Of a stretch of 64,000 nucleotides of DNA, positions 1 to 8,944 are shown piece by piece (position 1 is the stretch's first letter; every line of letters begins with the position of its first letter). This DNA is from Lutibaculum baratangense AMV1 (GTDB lineage Bacteria > Pseudomonadota > Alphaproteobacteria > Rhizobiales > Tepidamorphaceae), in assembly GCF_000496075.1 (NCBI RefSeq), contig NZ_AWXZ01000012.1, positions 1-64,000 of the forward strand, written 5' to 3'. The notes below the pieces were generated by a model. The model worked only from the letters and a program-made list of their open reading frames with translations, ran no database searches and was not told the DNA's origin. The position numbers and the translations under genes are program-made.

Positions 1-380
1 CTGCACGGCCGCCCCGGATGAGGCGTAGTTCGCCGTGTCGATGCCGAAACCGCCGCCGATGATGTCGGCCCCGGCGCCGCCGATCAATGTGTCGTCGCCG
101 GGCCCGCCGCGAAGCGTGTCGTTGCCGGCACCGCCGCTCAGCACGTCATCGCCGGCGAGGCCGTAGAGCTCGTTGGCCCCGCCGTCGCCGACCAGCGTGT
201 CGCCGTGGGCGGAGCCCACCAGGTTCTCGATCGAATAGAGAGCGTCTCCGGTCGCGTCGCCACCGGCTGCCGTGCCCGCCTGCAGCGAAATCTGCACCGC
301 CGCCCCCGAGGAGGCGTAATTCGCCGTGTCGATGCCGAAACCGCCGCCGATGATGTCGGCGCCGGCACCCCCGAGCAGCG
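1..380 (-). repeat. 97-residue duplicated RTX segment inside the protease
   Basis: The first about 80 bases of the window recur almost unchanged 291 bases later (from 292), an exact multiple of three. The unit therefore adds 97 residues without shifting frame. Each copy encodes a run around [11 protein letters not shown] flanked by RTX nonapeptides. The left copy is cut by the window edge, so more copies may lie outside. This looks like recent tandem growth of the calcium-binding part. Confidence 0.8.
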
Positions 381-3366
381 TGTCGTTGCCGTCCCCGCCG
401 ATGAGCGTGTCGTCGCCGCCGAAGCCCCTAAGCAAGTCATCCCCGGAATTGCCTTCGAGCCGCTCGGCGTCGGCCGAACCCGAGATCGAATCCGCCGCCT
501 GCGTGCCGAGCACGATCTCGATGCCGGCGATCGCGTTCGGGCCGCCGAAGCTCGGGGAGAAGTCCCACGTCTCCGTCGCCAGGTTGATGTCGGCGCCGCG
601 GCTCGTCACGTTACTGAGGTCGAGCGTGTCGATGCCCGTCCCGCCGTCGACCCAGTCGCCAAACTCGCCCTCGAGCACATAGATCGTGTCGTCGCCGGCG
701 CCGCCATAGACCGTGTCCGTGGCAAAGCCTCCGTAAAGGTGGTCGTTGCCGTCTCCGCCGTAGAGCGTGTCGCTGCTGCTGCCGCCCAGGAGCGTGTCGT
801 TGCCCGCGCCACCATCGATGACGTTGGCGCCGCTCGTGCCGGTGATGGAGTCGTTGCCGGCGCCGGTGATCACGTTCTCGAAGTTCGTGTAGAGCTCGCC
901 GGAGTAGTTCGAGGAGCCCGTCGCCAGGTCGAGCACGTAGTCGCCGCCCCAGCGGGTCGTGTCGAGCGTGTCGATGCCGGCGCCGCCGTCCATCGTCTCC
1001 GCACCGATCTCGGCGACCATCGTGTCGTTGCCGCCATTGCCGTAATAGGTGTTGCCGTTGCCGTCGGAGATGATCGTGTTGCCGCCCGAGCCGTCGAGAT
1101 AGATCTCGATGCTGGCGAGCGTCGGTGTGCCGGTGGCGAAGGTCGTGATGATCTGGCCGGTCTCGAAGTCGAATATGTCACCGGAGCGTGTGACGTTCGA
1201 GTGGTCGAGCGTGTCCGTGCCGGTGCCGCCGTCGACATTGTCGAAGAACTCGCCGTCGAGCACGATGATCAGGTCGTTGCCGGCTTCCCCGTAGATCGTG
1301 TCGGTGCTGAAGCCGCCGAGAAGCGTGTCATTCCCACCGCCACCGTAGAGCGTGTCAACGCCGCCTCCTCCTTCCAGGCGGTTCGCGCCACTGCCGGTCT
1401 GCAGGAGGTTGTTGGCGGAGGAGCCGATCACCGTCTCGTTGCCGGTGGCGGTGGCGTTGTAATAGTTCTCGAAGTTGACCCAGGTTTCCGTGAAGCCCGC
1501 ATTGTTCGTGTAAGTGCCGGCTCCCAGGTTGAAGGTTACGGCGCCGAAGGTCGTGCCGCCGCCATCGATCGTGTCGATGTCGCTGCCGCCGTCGGCGAAG
1601 CGGGGGCTCGAGACGCTGGGGCTCGGCGGTCCCCAGAAGATCCGGTCGTTGCCGGAGCCGCCGAGCATCGTGTCGGCGCCCAGGCCTCCGCCATTGATCG
1701 TGTCGTTGCCCGCGCCACCCTCCAGCCGGTTCGCCGCCTGGTTGCCGTAGAGGTAATCGTTGCCCGAGCCGCCCGTCGCGTTCTCGATGAGAGAGGCCGT
1801 GTTGCCGCCGAAGAGCAGCGCGTTGAAGACGTTGCCGCGCGCGTAGTTGCCGTTTCCGAGATAGGAGAGCTGCGTCGTGGAGAAGGTCGAGTGCTCGCCA
1901 GGGCGCAGGTCGATGTTGAGGTTGGTCGTGTAGTTGGAGAGGTTGTAGGTGTCGATGCCGCCGCCGTCCCAGACCGTCTGGAAGATGCGGTTGCCGCCCG
2001 GCGAGATCGCCAGCACGCCGTTGACGTAGGTCTGGCCCGTCGTCGGGTTCCAGGTGTAGACGGTGTTGCCGCTGTTGACGCTGTAGTCGGCGCCGTACAT
2101 GTGCTGCAGCGCCGCGATGTCGAGCATCATGAAGGTCTGCGGCGCACCCCACGCCTCATATGTGTAGCCCGACGTCGGACCGCCCACATAGGTGCGGTAG
2201 GTCATGATCGAATATTCGAGCGAGTCGTAAGCGGCCGGAAGAGCCCCATAGACGCTCGTCTCGTGGCCGTGCTTCAAGCCGAGCGAGTGGCCGAGCTCGT
2301 GCAGCACGGTGTGCCAGTCATAGTCGCCTGCATCCGGGAAGTCGCCGCTCGGCCCGAAGAAGGCGTCGCCGCCCGTGATGGAGTTGCTGGGATAGTAGGC
2401 GTAGGCCGTGCCGGGGTCGCTCGAGTTCGCCACACGGATCGTGCCGGCGCCGGAACCGGAGCCTGCATAGGTGATCGTGAGGTTCGTGAACCCTTCCGCG
2501 GAAAAGCCGGCGGCACCGGAAGGCTGAGTATAGATGGCGTCGTTCAGGCCGAAATGCACGGCCACCATCTGCTGGGCACTCATCTGGCTGAAGCCCGTGA
2601 GCGGCCCGGCCGGGTATCCCGCCTGATAGTCGGCGGTCGAATCGGGATCGCTGTAGGTGATCGACCCGGCCCATCTCACGCCGCTCAGGAGGCCGTCGAT
2701 CCGTTGATCGCCTGTTGCGGCCACGGAGGCGGTGGTGGCACCGGAGCCGTTCTCGTCACGCTCGGGAAGGCCTTCCCCAAGACCGCCGGAGGCATTGCCG
2801 GTATAGACCGGAGGCGTCCCGCCATCCTGATCGTTCAGCGCCCCGATGAAGACGTCGGGCGTGTCGGCCGAACCGTCCACCGCTGCCCCGGCTCCACCGT
2901 CCCCTTGCGGCGCGTCCGGCTGGACCGACATGTCGCTCCGGCTCGCGGCCGTGCTGCGCGCGCCTTGGGTGCCATGCTCGGGAACGACAAAGCCCCGTCC
3001 GCCGTCAGAGGCACCCTTGGCGGCGGCCATGCCGCCGGCGGCTTCCGCAGCGGGAGCCTGTTGGGTTTCGTCGGAGGCACTCGAAGACTGCGCCTTCACC
3101 ATCACGTGCCCCGATGCCGCCGTGTCGGCAGAGGCATCGTCCGCGCTGGCTTCTTCGCCCTCATCCTCCTCGGCCGGCGGCAGGGAAAGGTTCAACGACC
3201 CGCTCTCTTCCGCGCTCACGCTGGCGGCGGACGCCTCGCCGGCGACCTGAGCCATCAGGGGGCTCAGAAGAAGCAGGCCCGGAACCACGCCGCGCTGGTT
3301 TGTCTCCTCCTCGTCTCCACCCAAACCGAGATCGTTCAAGCCCGTGAGATCACTAAGCTTTTCCAT
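1..3366 (-). CDS. Serralysin-type RTX zinc metalloprotease, C-terminus cut by window edge
   Basis: The frame opens with ATG at 3366, seven bases after a GGAGA ribosome site, and stays open to the left edge (at least 1122 residues). It has no Sec signal peptide, as expected for a type I secreted protein. After a low-complexity acidic, Ala/Ser-rich N-terminal region (about residues 30-200), a catalytic domain carries [12 protein letters not shown] at about residue 356, the HExxHxxGxxH zinc site of M10B proteases. A Met-turn (SIMTYRTY) follows at about residue 383. From about residue 480 onward come many GGxGxDxL-type calcium-binding nonapeptides (GGAGNDT, GGSGND, GGDGNDT) separated by non-repeat segments. 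Known serralysins are about 450-500 residues, so this one is more than twice as long. No type I ABC exporter, membrane fusion protein or inhibitor is visible nearby. Family is clear; substrate is unknown. Confidence 0.93.
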   Translation of the reverse strand, partial: MEKLSDLTGLNDLGLGGDEEETNQRGVVPGLLLLSPLMAQVAGEASAASVSAEESGSLNLSLPPAEEDEGEEASADDASADTAASGHVMVKAQSSSASDETQQAPAAEAAGGMAAAKGASDGGRGFVVPEHGTQGARSTAASRSDMSVQPDAPQGDGGAGAAVDGSADTPDVFIGALNDQDGGTPPVYTGNASGGLGEGLPERDENGSGATTASVAATGDQRIDGLLSGVRWAGSITYSDPDSTADYQAGYPAGPLTGFSQMSAQQMVAVHFGLNDAIYTQPSGAAGFSAEGFTNLTITYAGSGSGAGTIRVANSSDPGTAYAYYPSNSITGGDAFFGPSGDFPDAGDYDWHTVLHELGHSLGLKHGHETSVYGALPAAYDSLEYSIMTYRTYVGGPTSGYTYEAWGAPQTFMMLDIAALQHMYGADYSVNSGNTVYTWNPTTGQTYVNGVLAISPGGNRIFQTVWDGGGIDTYNLSNYTTNLNIDLRPGEHSTFSTTQLSYLGNGNYARGNVFNALLFGGNTASLIENATGGSGNDYLYGNQAANRLEGGAGNDTINGGGLGADTMLGGSGNDRIFWGPPSPSVSSPRFADGGSDIDTIDGGGTTFGAVTFNLGAGTYTNNAGFTETWVNFENYYNATATGNETVIGSSANNLLQTGSGANRLEGGGGVDTLYGGGGNDTLLGGFSTDTIYGEAGNDLIIVLDGEFFDNVDGGTGTDTLDHSNVTRSGDIFDFETGQIITTFATGTPTLASIEIYLDGSGGNTIISDGNGNTYYGNGGNDTMVAEIGAETMDGGAGIDTLDTTRWGGDYVLDLATGSSNYSGELYTNFENVITGAGNDSITGTSGANVIDGGAGNDTLLGGSSSDTLYGGDGNDHLYGGFATDTVYGGAGDDTIYVLEGEFGDWVDGGTGIDTLDLSNVTSRGADINLATETWDFSPSFGGPNAIAGIEIVLGTQAADSISGSADAERLEGNSGDDLLRGFGGDDTLIGGDGNDTLLGGAGADIIGGGFGIDTANYASSGAAVQISLQAGTAAGGDATGDALYSIENLVGSAHGDTLVGDGGANELYGLAGDDVLSGGAGNDTLRGGPGDDTLIGGAGADIIGGGFGIDTANYASSGAAVQ

Positions 3367-3452
3367 TTTTTTTCTCCATCGGCCGAGAAGATGAAGGTGA
3401 GCATGCGCCTAAGACTTACCTAACGTCAATAGACCTGCGTCGCGCGGCGTCG

Positions 3453-4010
3453 ATGGACGGAGCAAAGGCGATGCCGGTATACTTGCCGGCGGGCCGGGCT
3501 GGCTTCGCTGAGAGATGTCGCATGCCACACGTGCACAACGGACCGCCTCGGGGCGGGGACCTCGCGACCAACATCACACGCAGCAGGCGCACCTCGATCG
3601 CCCTCGCGGTCACAGTCGCCGCCATCGCCGCCACAGCCACGCTCGCAGCCGGGAGAGCCGACGTGCCGAGGGACGAACGACCCGAGCCCACCGTTCCGCC
3701 CGAACAGGACTACGGCGAGATCCTCTCCGAGGAATACCGCTTCGCCGTCCAGCAGGGCAGCCGGGAGGCGCTGCTCATGTTCATCGCTCGGCATCCGGAC
3801 GAGCCGCTCTCCGATCGGGCAAGAGCACTCGTGCCGCAGGTTCCGAGCCGCGCCGGTGCGGGCGGCGCGGATGCCGATGTGCTCGCCGCGTTCGGCAAGG
3901 CACTCGACGCCGGCACTCCGGAGGCCCTCGACGCCTTCGTGGACGCCCACCCGCAGCACCCTCTCGCCGCGGAGGCGCGGCGCATGCGGGAAACGACCAG
4001 AGCGCGGTGA
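3453..4010 (+). CDS. Unknown single-span envelope protein with a duplicated motif
   Basis: I do not recognise a named family. The 185-residue product has a positively charged N-terminus and one hydrophobic segment (about residues 46-66, SIALAVTVAAIAATATLAAG), so it is probably a signal anchor or exported protein. The rest is an acidic, Pro/Glu-containing domain. A motif occurs twice: around GSREALLMFIARHPDEPLSD and again around GTPEALDAFVDAHPQHPLAA, each followed by an ARxL/ARRM end. This kind of short helical repeat occurs in other Hyphomicrobiales exported proteins. Start choice is uncertain: ATG 3471 has a GGAG upstream and ATG 3522 would still keep the hydrophobic segment. The gene stands alone between the protease and the LysR gene. 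Confidence 0.6.
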   Translation: MDGAKAMPVYLPAGRAGFAERCRMPHVHNGPPRGGDLATNITRSRRTSIALAVTVAAIAATATLAAGRADVPRDERPEPTVPPEQDYGEILSEEYRFAVQQGSREALLMFIARHPDEPLSDRARALVPQVPSRAGAGGADADVLAAFGKALDAGTPEALDAFVDAHPQHPLAAEARRMRETTRAR

Positions 4011-4176
4011 GCGAGATTCCGGGAGAGCCGGCGCCGCGTCCCTCGGCGACCGCCGGGCAGGAAGGACATGCCGGCGGCACGGAACGGGCGGGAGACGCCG
4101 GGCCGTCGGGTTGAACTTCCGGGCCGTGCGCTTAGCATCGGCGCGACCGCCCCGTTCTCTCTCCGAGTCCCGCTCC

Positions 4177-5145
4177 ATGCGTATCGACTATCTCGGCCTA
4201 GAAGCCTTCGTCGCAATCGCCGAGCAGGGCAGCTTCCAGCGTGCGGCGGCAAGGCTGCATCTGAGCCAGACCGCGCTCAGCCACCGCATCCGCAAGCTCG
4301 AGGACGACCTCGGGCTCCAGCTCCTCATCCGGACGACCCGCGAAGTGTCGCTCACGCGCGCCGGCCAGGAGGTGCTGCCGCGGGTCCGGCAGCTCCTCCG
4401 GGAGCTGTCGGAGAGTTACGGGCAGCTCTACGAGCAGGGGCGGCGCAAGCAGGAACGCTTGGCCTTTGCCTGCCTCCCGACAATCGCGAACTCGATCCTG
4501 CCGGGTGTCCTGGCGAGGTACTGCGAGGACAGGCCGGACATCGCCATCAGTCTGCGCGACCGGCCGTTTCCGGTGATCAACGAGCTCGTGCAGACGGGCG
4601 AGGTCGAGTTCGGGATCACGATCGTCTTCGCGAACCAGACCGACCTCGAGGTGCGGCCGGTCGTCGACGAGCCCTACGTCCTCCTCGTCCCCCGCGACCA
4701 TCCGCTGGCCAGCCGCGGCCACGTGGCGCGCCGCGATCTCGATGGCGTGCCGATGGCGCGCATCAGCACGCAGTCCAACAACCGGCAACTCGTGGAGGAC
4801 GGTCTCGGCGAATACCGCGAACGCATGATGTGGCGCTACGAGGTCTGGAACGCGACGGCGGCGATGAGCCTCGTCGCGGAAGGCGCAGCCCTGACGATCC
4901 TGCCCCGCCTCGCCGTGCACGTCTCGAACCGCAAGCTCGTGCCGCTGCCGTTCAGCGACGTGAAGCTGACGCGCACGCTCGGGATCGTGACGCGACGCGG
5001 CGTGCCGCTCTCGGAGGCGGCGACGGAGCTCGTGGCGATGATCGTGGCGCGATTGCTGGCCCTCGGCAATTCCGGCGGGGAGGCGGAGGCCGCGCCTCCG
5101 GTCGCGCCCGAACTCAGTGCCGCGGCGGATGCGCCGCCCGCATGA
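4177..5145 (+). CDS. LysR-family transcriptional regulator
   Basis: A 322-residue protein with the typical LysR plan. The N-terminal winged helix-turn-helix (about residues 2-62) contains FVAIAEQGSFQRAAARLHLSQTALSHRIRKLE, here FQRAAARLHLSQTALS is the helix-turn-helix core, followed by a linker helix. The C-terminal periplasmic-binding-like co-inducer domain runs from about residue 90 to 300. The protein acts in the cytoplasm on DNA. Its 3' end overlaps the convergent ThDP enzyme gene by 32 bases. The likely targets are that enzyme and the tricarboxylate-type transporter behind it, which suggests that their carboxylic substrate, or a product of it, is the co-inducer; this is inference from position. 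No strong ribosome site precedes the ATG at 4177. Confidence 0.9.
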   Translation: MRIDYLGLEAFVAIAEQGSFQRAAARLHLSQTALSHRIRKLEDDLGLQLLIRTTREVSLTRAGQEVLPRVRQLLRELSESYGQLYEQGRRKQERLAFACLPTIANSILPGVLARYCEDRPDIAISLRDRPFPVINELVQTGEVEFGITIVFANQTDLEVRPVVDEPYVLLVPRDHPLASRGHVARRDLDGVPMARISTQSNNRQLVEDGLGEYRERMMWRYEVWNATAAMSLVAEGAALTILPRLAVHVSNRKLVPLPFSDVKLTRTLGIVTRRGVPLSEAATELVAMIVARLLALGNSGGEAEAAPPVAPELSAAADAPPA

Positions 5146-6775
5146 CGGGCGAGGTGACGAGGTCGGAGACCGGGAAATCGAAGACGGCCGCCCCACCCTC
5201 GCGGGAGAAGCGCGCGATCAGCTCCGGCAGGGTCCCGAGGTCGTCGACCCTCTCTCCGCCGAGGCCGAAACCGCGAGAGATCGCGGCCAGATCGGTCCGG
5301 CCGAAAGTGGCACCCGCATCGGACAGGCCTTCGGAGCGGAGCTTGTGGATCTCCGAGCCGTAGGCGCCGTCGTTCATGATGCAGATCAGGATGTTCATGC
5401 CGTGGCGGCGGATCGTCTCGAGCTCCTGGACGTGCATCATGAGGCTGCCGTCTCCGTCGAACAGCACGACCGTGCTGTCCGGCCGCGCCGCCGCCACCCC
5501 GATGGCGAACGAGATGCCGTTCCCGATCGCACCGAACTCGCGGATCGTATGGAACCGCTCCACAGGCCGCGACGGCATCTGCGCGAAGTAATAGGAGCAG
5601 TGCCCGGAGGAGTTCACCATCTCCCAGTCGAACGGCAGGCAGGCCTCCAGGGCAGCGACCACGTCGCGCGGATCATGCGCGCCCTGCTGCGCGGGGAACT
5701 GCGTCGAATCGGCCGGCGTCTCCCTGATCTTCCGGGCAAGCGCGTCCGAGCGCCACGTCTCCGCGCCGGACGGGCGCGGCCCCAGCGCCTCGAGCAGTGC
5801 CCTCACCCCCTCCCGCGCGTCGGCGCGCAGATGGGCATCGGCGGCGACACGGCCCTGGCTGACGGCAAGAGGACGCACGTCGATCTGGATGACGCGCGCC
5901 TGCGGAAAGAGCTTGCCGCCCGCGGTGTTGTGCTGGGCGAGCCGGCCGCCGACCGCGATGACGAGGTCCGCCTCGCCGAAGCACTCCCGCGCGACGTCGG
6001 TCGAGAAGCCGCCCGCGATGCCGAGCGAGAAGGGATCGTCATTGAAGAGGCCGCGCACCGGCAGGCTCGTCGCGAGCAGCCCGCCGCAGCGTTCGGCGAG
6101 CGCCCTGCATTCCGCCGCCGCGCCGGAGAGATAGGCGCCACGGCCTGCCATCACGATGACCCGCTTCGCGTCGGCCACCAGCCCCGCGACATGCGCGACG
6201 TCATCGGGATGCGGCGGCATCGGCGACACCTTCGGCATGATCTCGAAGGAAGGAGCCGGCAGATCGACATCGCCCGGCCAGTCGCGCGCCTGCAGGTCGA
6301 ACGGGACCCCGAGCACGACCGGCCGCATCTCCATGCGAGCCTGAACGAAGGCGTCGCGGATCTGAACCGGCATGCGCTCGATGTGGTGGAGCTGGTGGTA
6401 GGCCGCGCCGGTCGCCGTGACGAACGGCGCCTGTTCGAGCTCCTGGTTGTACCAGTTGGCCTTGAGCGGGGCCTCGCCGGCGAAGACGACGAGCGGGATG
6501 CTCGCGCGAACGGCCGCCGGAAGCGCCGTCATGAGCTGCGTCAGCCCGGGCCCGCACGTGACGGTCGCGACGCCGACATCTCCGGTGGCCCGCGCGAACG
6601 ACATGGCGGCCGCCACCGCGCAGTGCTCGTGCCGGACATAGACCATCGAGCAGCCGCCCTCGGCGAGCTTCGTGCCCCAGTTCATGTTGGCGTCGCCCAG
6701 AAGGGCAAAGCACGTCTGCGTCCGCTCGCGCAGAAAGCACTCGGCCAGCACGTCGTACGTCTTCCGGGCGGTCAT
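5114..6775 (-). CDS. ThDP-dependent enzyme of the acetolactate synthase/decarboxylase superfamily
   Basis: The 553-residue product has the three-domain plan of ThDP enzymes. The N-terminal Pyr domain has the activating glutamate in VRHEHCAVAAA (about residue 51). A central Rossmann-type domain includes the GRGAYLSGAAAE region. The C-terminal PP domain has the ThDP/Mg motif from GDGSLMMHVQELE to NDGAYG. ATG 6775 is chosen because the family starts just before this point and a GGAG lies 11 bases upstream. Family members include acetolactate synthase, benzoylformate, oxalyl-CoA and sulfopyruvate decarboxylases; the sequence does not let me choose. The gene lies upstream-to-downstream next to a TctABC-type transporter on the same strand and opposite a LysR gene. 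A role in breaking down an imported 2-oxo or other carboxylic acid is therefore likely but inferred. Confidence 0.88.
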   Translation of the reverse strand: MTARKTYDVLAECFLRERTQTCFALLGDANMNWGTKLAEGGCSMVYVRHEHCAVAAAMSFARATGDVGVATVTCGPGLTQLMTALPAAVRASIPLVVFAGEAPLKANWYNQELEQAPFVTATGAAYHQLHHIERMPVQIRDAFVQARMEMRPVVLGVPFDLQARDWPGDVDLPAPSFEIMPKVSPMPPHPDDVAHVAGLVADAKRVIVMAGRGAYLSGAAAECRALAERCGGLLATSLPVRGLFNDDPFSLGIAGGFSTDVARECFGEADLVIAVGGRLAQHNTAGGKLFPQARVIQIDVRPLAVSQGRVAADAHLRADAREGVRALLEALGPRPSGAETWRSDALARKIRETPADSTQFPAQQGAHDPRDVVAALEACLPFDWEMVNSSGHCSYYFAQMPSRPVERFHTIREFGAIGNGISFAIGVAAARPDSTVVLFDGDGSLMMHVQELETIRRHGMNILICIMNDGAYGSEIHKLRSEGLSDAGATFGRTDLAAISRGFGLGGERVDDLGTLPELIARFSREGGAAVFDFPVSDLVTSPVMRAAHPPRH

Positions 6776-6848
6776 CGGTCGTCGAACTCCAAACGGCAGG
6801 GGGATCTGGTGGCCGCGGCGAAGCTCTAACCGCCGCGGCCCCGGGATA

Positions 6849-8864
6849 TCAGTGGAGAGGCCAAGGGAGGTTGACCATCTCCTGGAGGAGGCCCGGCGGG
6901 AAGTCACGGCCGAGGATACCGCCGAGGAAGGTGATGAACGCGATGCCCGCAGCGGTCGCCAGAAGAGATCGGGCCAAGTTCAGACGCCCCCTTATGAGGA
7001 AGAAGGCGAGGAGGAAGATCGACAGCGCGATGATCAGGCCGAACACGCCAGACAGGATCAGCAGCGCCGCGAACCAGGCGAGGGTGCTCCAAAGGCCGTG
7101 GGGAGCGGCTTCCGCCTCGTCGTCGCGCTCGAGATCGATGAAGACGTCGTCATGTGCCGGCGAGCGCCACATCCGCCACAGCACGGCGGCGCAGCCGAGC
7201 AGGGTGATGATCCCGACCGTCAGCGGGAAGACCTTGTCGCCGAACCGGGTGATCGTCGCAGCGTTGACCGTCGCAACGGCGGCATAGGCCGTGCAGCAGG
7301 CGAGGAAGATGAAGGGCGCGAGCTTGCCGCCCGTCGGCGAGTTGATGTTCTCGCGGATGTTCTTCGACTGCCGGATGCCGACGACGATGGAGACGACCGT
7401 CAGCAGCAGGATGCCGATCGCGAGCGGCGAGAAGATGTAGTCCATTCCCGCTTCCCAGCTGCGCCGGAAGCGGGCTCCCGCGATCTGCACCGCCTGGTTC
7501 GTGAAGATCTCCGTCTGCCGCGACAGCACGAAGCCGATGAGGAAGGCCGGGCGCGAGAAGTCGAACCGACGCAGCAGGATGCCGAGGATGCCGATCGCCA
7601 CCAGCGCGACGAGGTCGTTCATCGACTGGCGCGACTGGAAGGCCGCGAAGGCGATGATCATGAACAGATAGGGCGCGAGGATCGTGAAGCGGATCGTCGT
7701 CAGCCTGGCGATCCAGTTCGACATCAGGATGCACAGGCCCGCGCCCACGACGTTCGCCAGCGCGAGGCTCCAGACGATCGTGTAGGTGATGTCCAGGTTG
7801 TTCCGCACCATCTGCGGCCCCGGCGTCATGTTCAGGAGCGCGAGGCCACCGAGGAAGATCGCCATCGAGCCGGAGCCCGGGATGCCGAAGATGAGCGTCG
7901 GCACGAGCCCGCCGCCTTCCTTGGCGTTGTTGGAGCTCTCCGGGGCGATCACGCCGCGGATGTCGCCCTGGCCGAAGCGCGAGCGGTCCTTGGCCGTCTG
8001 CACCGCCGAGCTGTAGGCGATCCAGTCGACGACCGATCCGCCGAGGCCGGGAATGGTGCCGACGAAGACGCCGATCAGCGCGCTGCGCACCGAGAGCCAC
8101 TTGTTCATCCACCAGTCGCGCACGCCCTGGAGCCAGCCGGCGCCCAGGTCGTTGCTCCCTGCGATCGGCTTGTCCTGGCGCAGCAGCTGGACGATCTCGG
8201 GAATGGCGTAGATGCCGAGGCCGACGATGACGAGCTGCAGGCCGTCGACGAGATATGGGATCTCGTATGTCGACATCCGCAGAGATCCGCCGGCGGGCGC
8301 TGCGCCGATCGTTCCGGCGAGAAGACCGAGGCCGGCGGCCACGATACCCTTCACCGGCACCCGCCCCGCGAGGATCGCGACCGTCGAGAGCCCCAGGAAC
8401 GTGATCATCAGCATCTCGGGAAGCCCGAAAGAGAGGATCAGCGGACGTGCGATGAAGATGAGGCAGGTCAGAACGACCGCGCCGACCAGGCCGCCGAAGA
8501 GCGACGAGACGAAAGCGGCCGACAGGGCGCGGGCCGCATGGCCCTGCTTGGCCAGGGGAAATCCGTCGAGAACGGTGGCCTGGCTCGCCGAGGACCCGGG
8601 GATCCCGAGCAGGACCGACGAGAAGGTGTCGGAGGTCGGGATGACGGCGATGAGGCCGACCATCAGCGCGAGACCCGAAACGGAATCCATGCCGTAGATG
8701 AAGGGCAGGACCAGCGCGAGGCCGGCGATTCCGCCGAGGCCCGGCAGGACGCCGATCGAGAGGCCGAGCAGCACGCCGCCGATGAGGTAGGCGAGCTGCA
8801 TGGGATGGAAGATCAGCGAAAGCGCATCGCCCAGGGCAGGCAGCGCGGTCGAGAACGCGGTCAC
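6849..8864 (-). CDS. TctA-TctB fusion, membrane subunits of a tripartite tricarboxylate transporter
   Basis: A 671-residue, very hydrophobic protein. Residues about 1-500 match TctA, with the conserved GVLPGLGG near the N-terminus, a second GTIPGLGGSVVDW, and the ESSNNAKEGGGLVPTL region typical of this family. The part after the linker SKNIRENIN (about residue 498) has four more membrane segments and resembles the small TctB subunit. TctA alone is usually about 500 residues, so the extra 170 residues explain why no separate tctB is present. It works with the binding protein encoded just upstream (8945-10045) to import a carboxylate using an ion gradient. The gene is co-directional with the ThDP enzyme gene 73 bases downstream. 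Substrate unknown. Confidence 0.9.
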   Translation of the reverse strand: MTAFSTALPALGDALSLIFHPMQLAYLIGGVLLGLSIGVLPGLGGIAGLALVLPFIYGMDSVSGLALMVGLIAVIPTSDTFSSVLLGIPGSSASQATVLDGFPLAKQGHAARALSAAFVSSLFGGLVGAVVLTCLIFIARPLILSFGLPEMLMITFLGLSTVAILAGRVPVKGIVAAGLGLLAGTIGAAPAGGSLRMSTYEIPYLVDGLQLVIVGLGIYAIPEIVQLLRQDKPIAGSNDLGAGWLQGVRDWWMNKWLSVRSALIGVFVGTIPGLGGSVVDWIAYSSAVQTAKDRSRFGQGDIRGVIAPESSNNAKEGGGLVPTLIFGIPGSGSMAIFLGGLALLNMTPGPQMVRNNLDITYTIVWSLALANVVGAGLCILMSNWIARLTTIRFTILAPYLFMIIAFAAFQSRQSMNDLVALVAIGILGILLRRFDFSRPAFLIGFVLSRQTEIFTNQAVQIAGARFRRSWEAGMDYIFSPLAIGILLLTVVSIVVGIRQSKNIRENINSPTGGKLAPFIFLACCTAYAAVATVNAATITRFGDKVFPLTVGIITLLGCAAVLWRMWRSPAHDDVFIDLERDDEAEAAPHGLWSTLAWFAALLILSGVFGLIIALSIFLLAFFLIRGRLNLARSLLATAAGIAFITFLGGILGRDFPPGLLQEMVNLPWPLH

Positions 8865-8894
8865 GGGCGATCTCCTCAGCCGGACGAGACGGAA

Positions 8895-8921
8895 CCTCCC
8901 GCCCGGAACCCGGGCGGGAGG
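8895..8921 (-). terminator. Intercistronic GC hairpin between tctC-like and tctA-like genes
   Basis: A perfect 12-base-pair stem (CCTCCCGCCCGG with its complement) and a 3-base loop lie in the 80-base gap after the binding-protein gene. No T-run follows. Such a hairpin can end part of the transcripts or protect the 3' end of the upstream message, so that more binding protein than permease is made. The stem is seen; the function is inferred. Confidence 0.6.
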
Positions 8922-8944
8922 ACAGGGGCTCTAGCGAGTCCGGA

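Noticed and set aside
1-400. Regular short repeats that could suggest a CRISPR array.
   Set aside because: They are in-frame RTX nonapeptide codons in the protease gene; there are no constant repeats with unique spacers.
205-3423. A very long open frame on the plus strand opposite the RTX protease.
   Set aside because: It is an antisense shadow created by the high GC content and the repeats; the minus-strand frame has the complete protease motif and RTX units.
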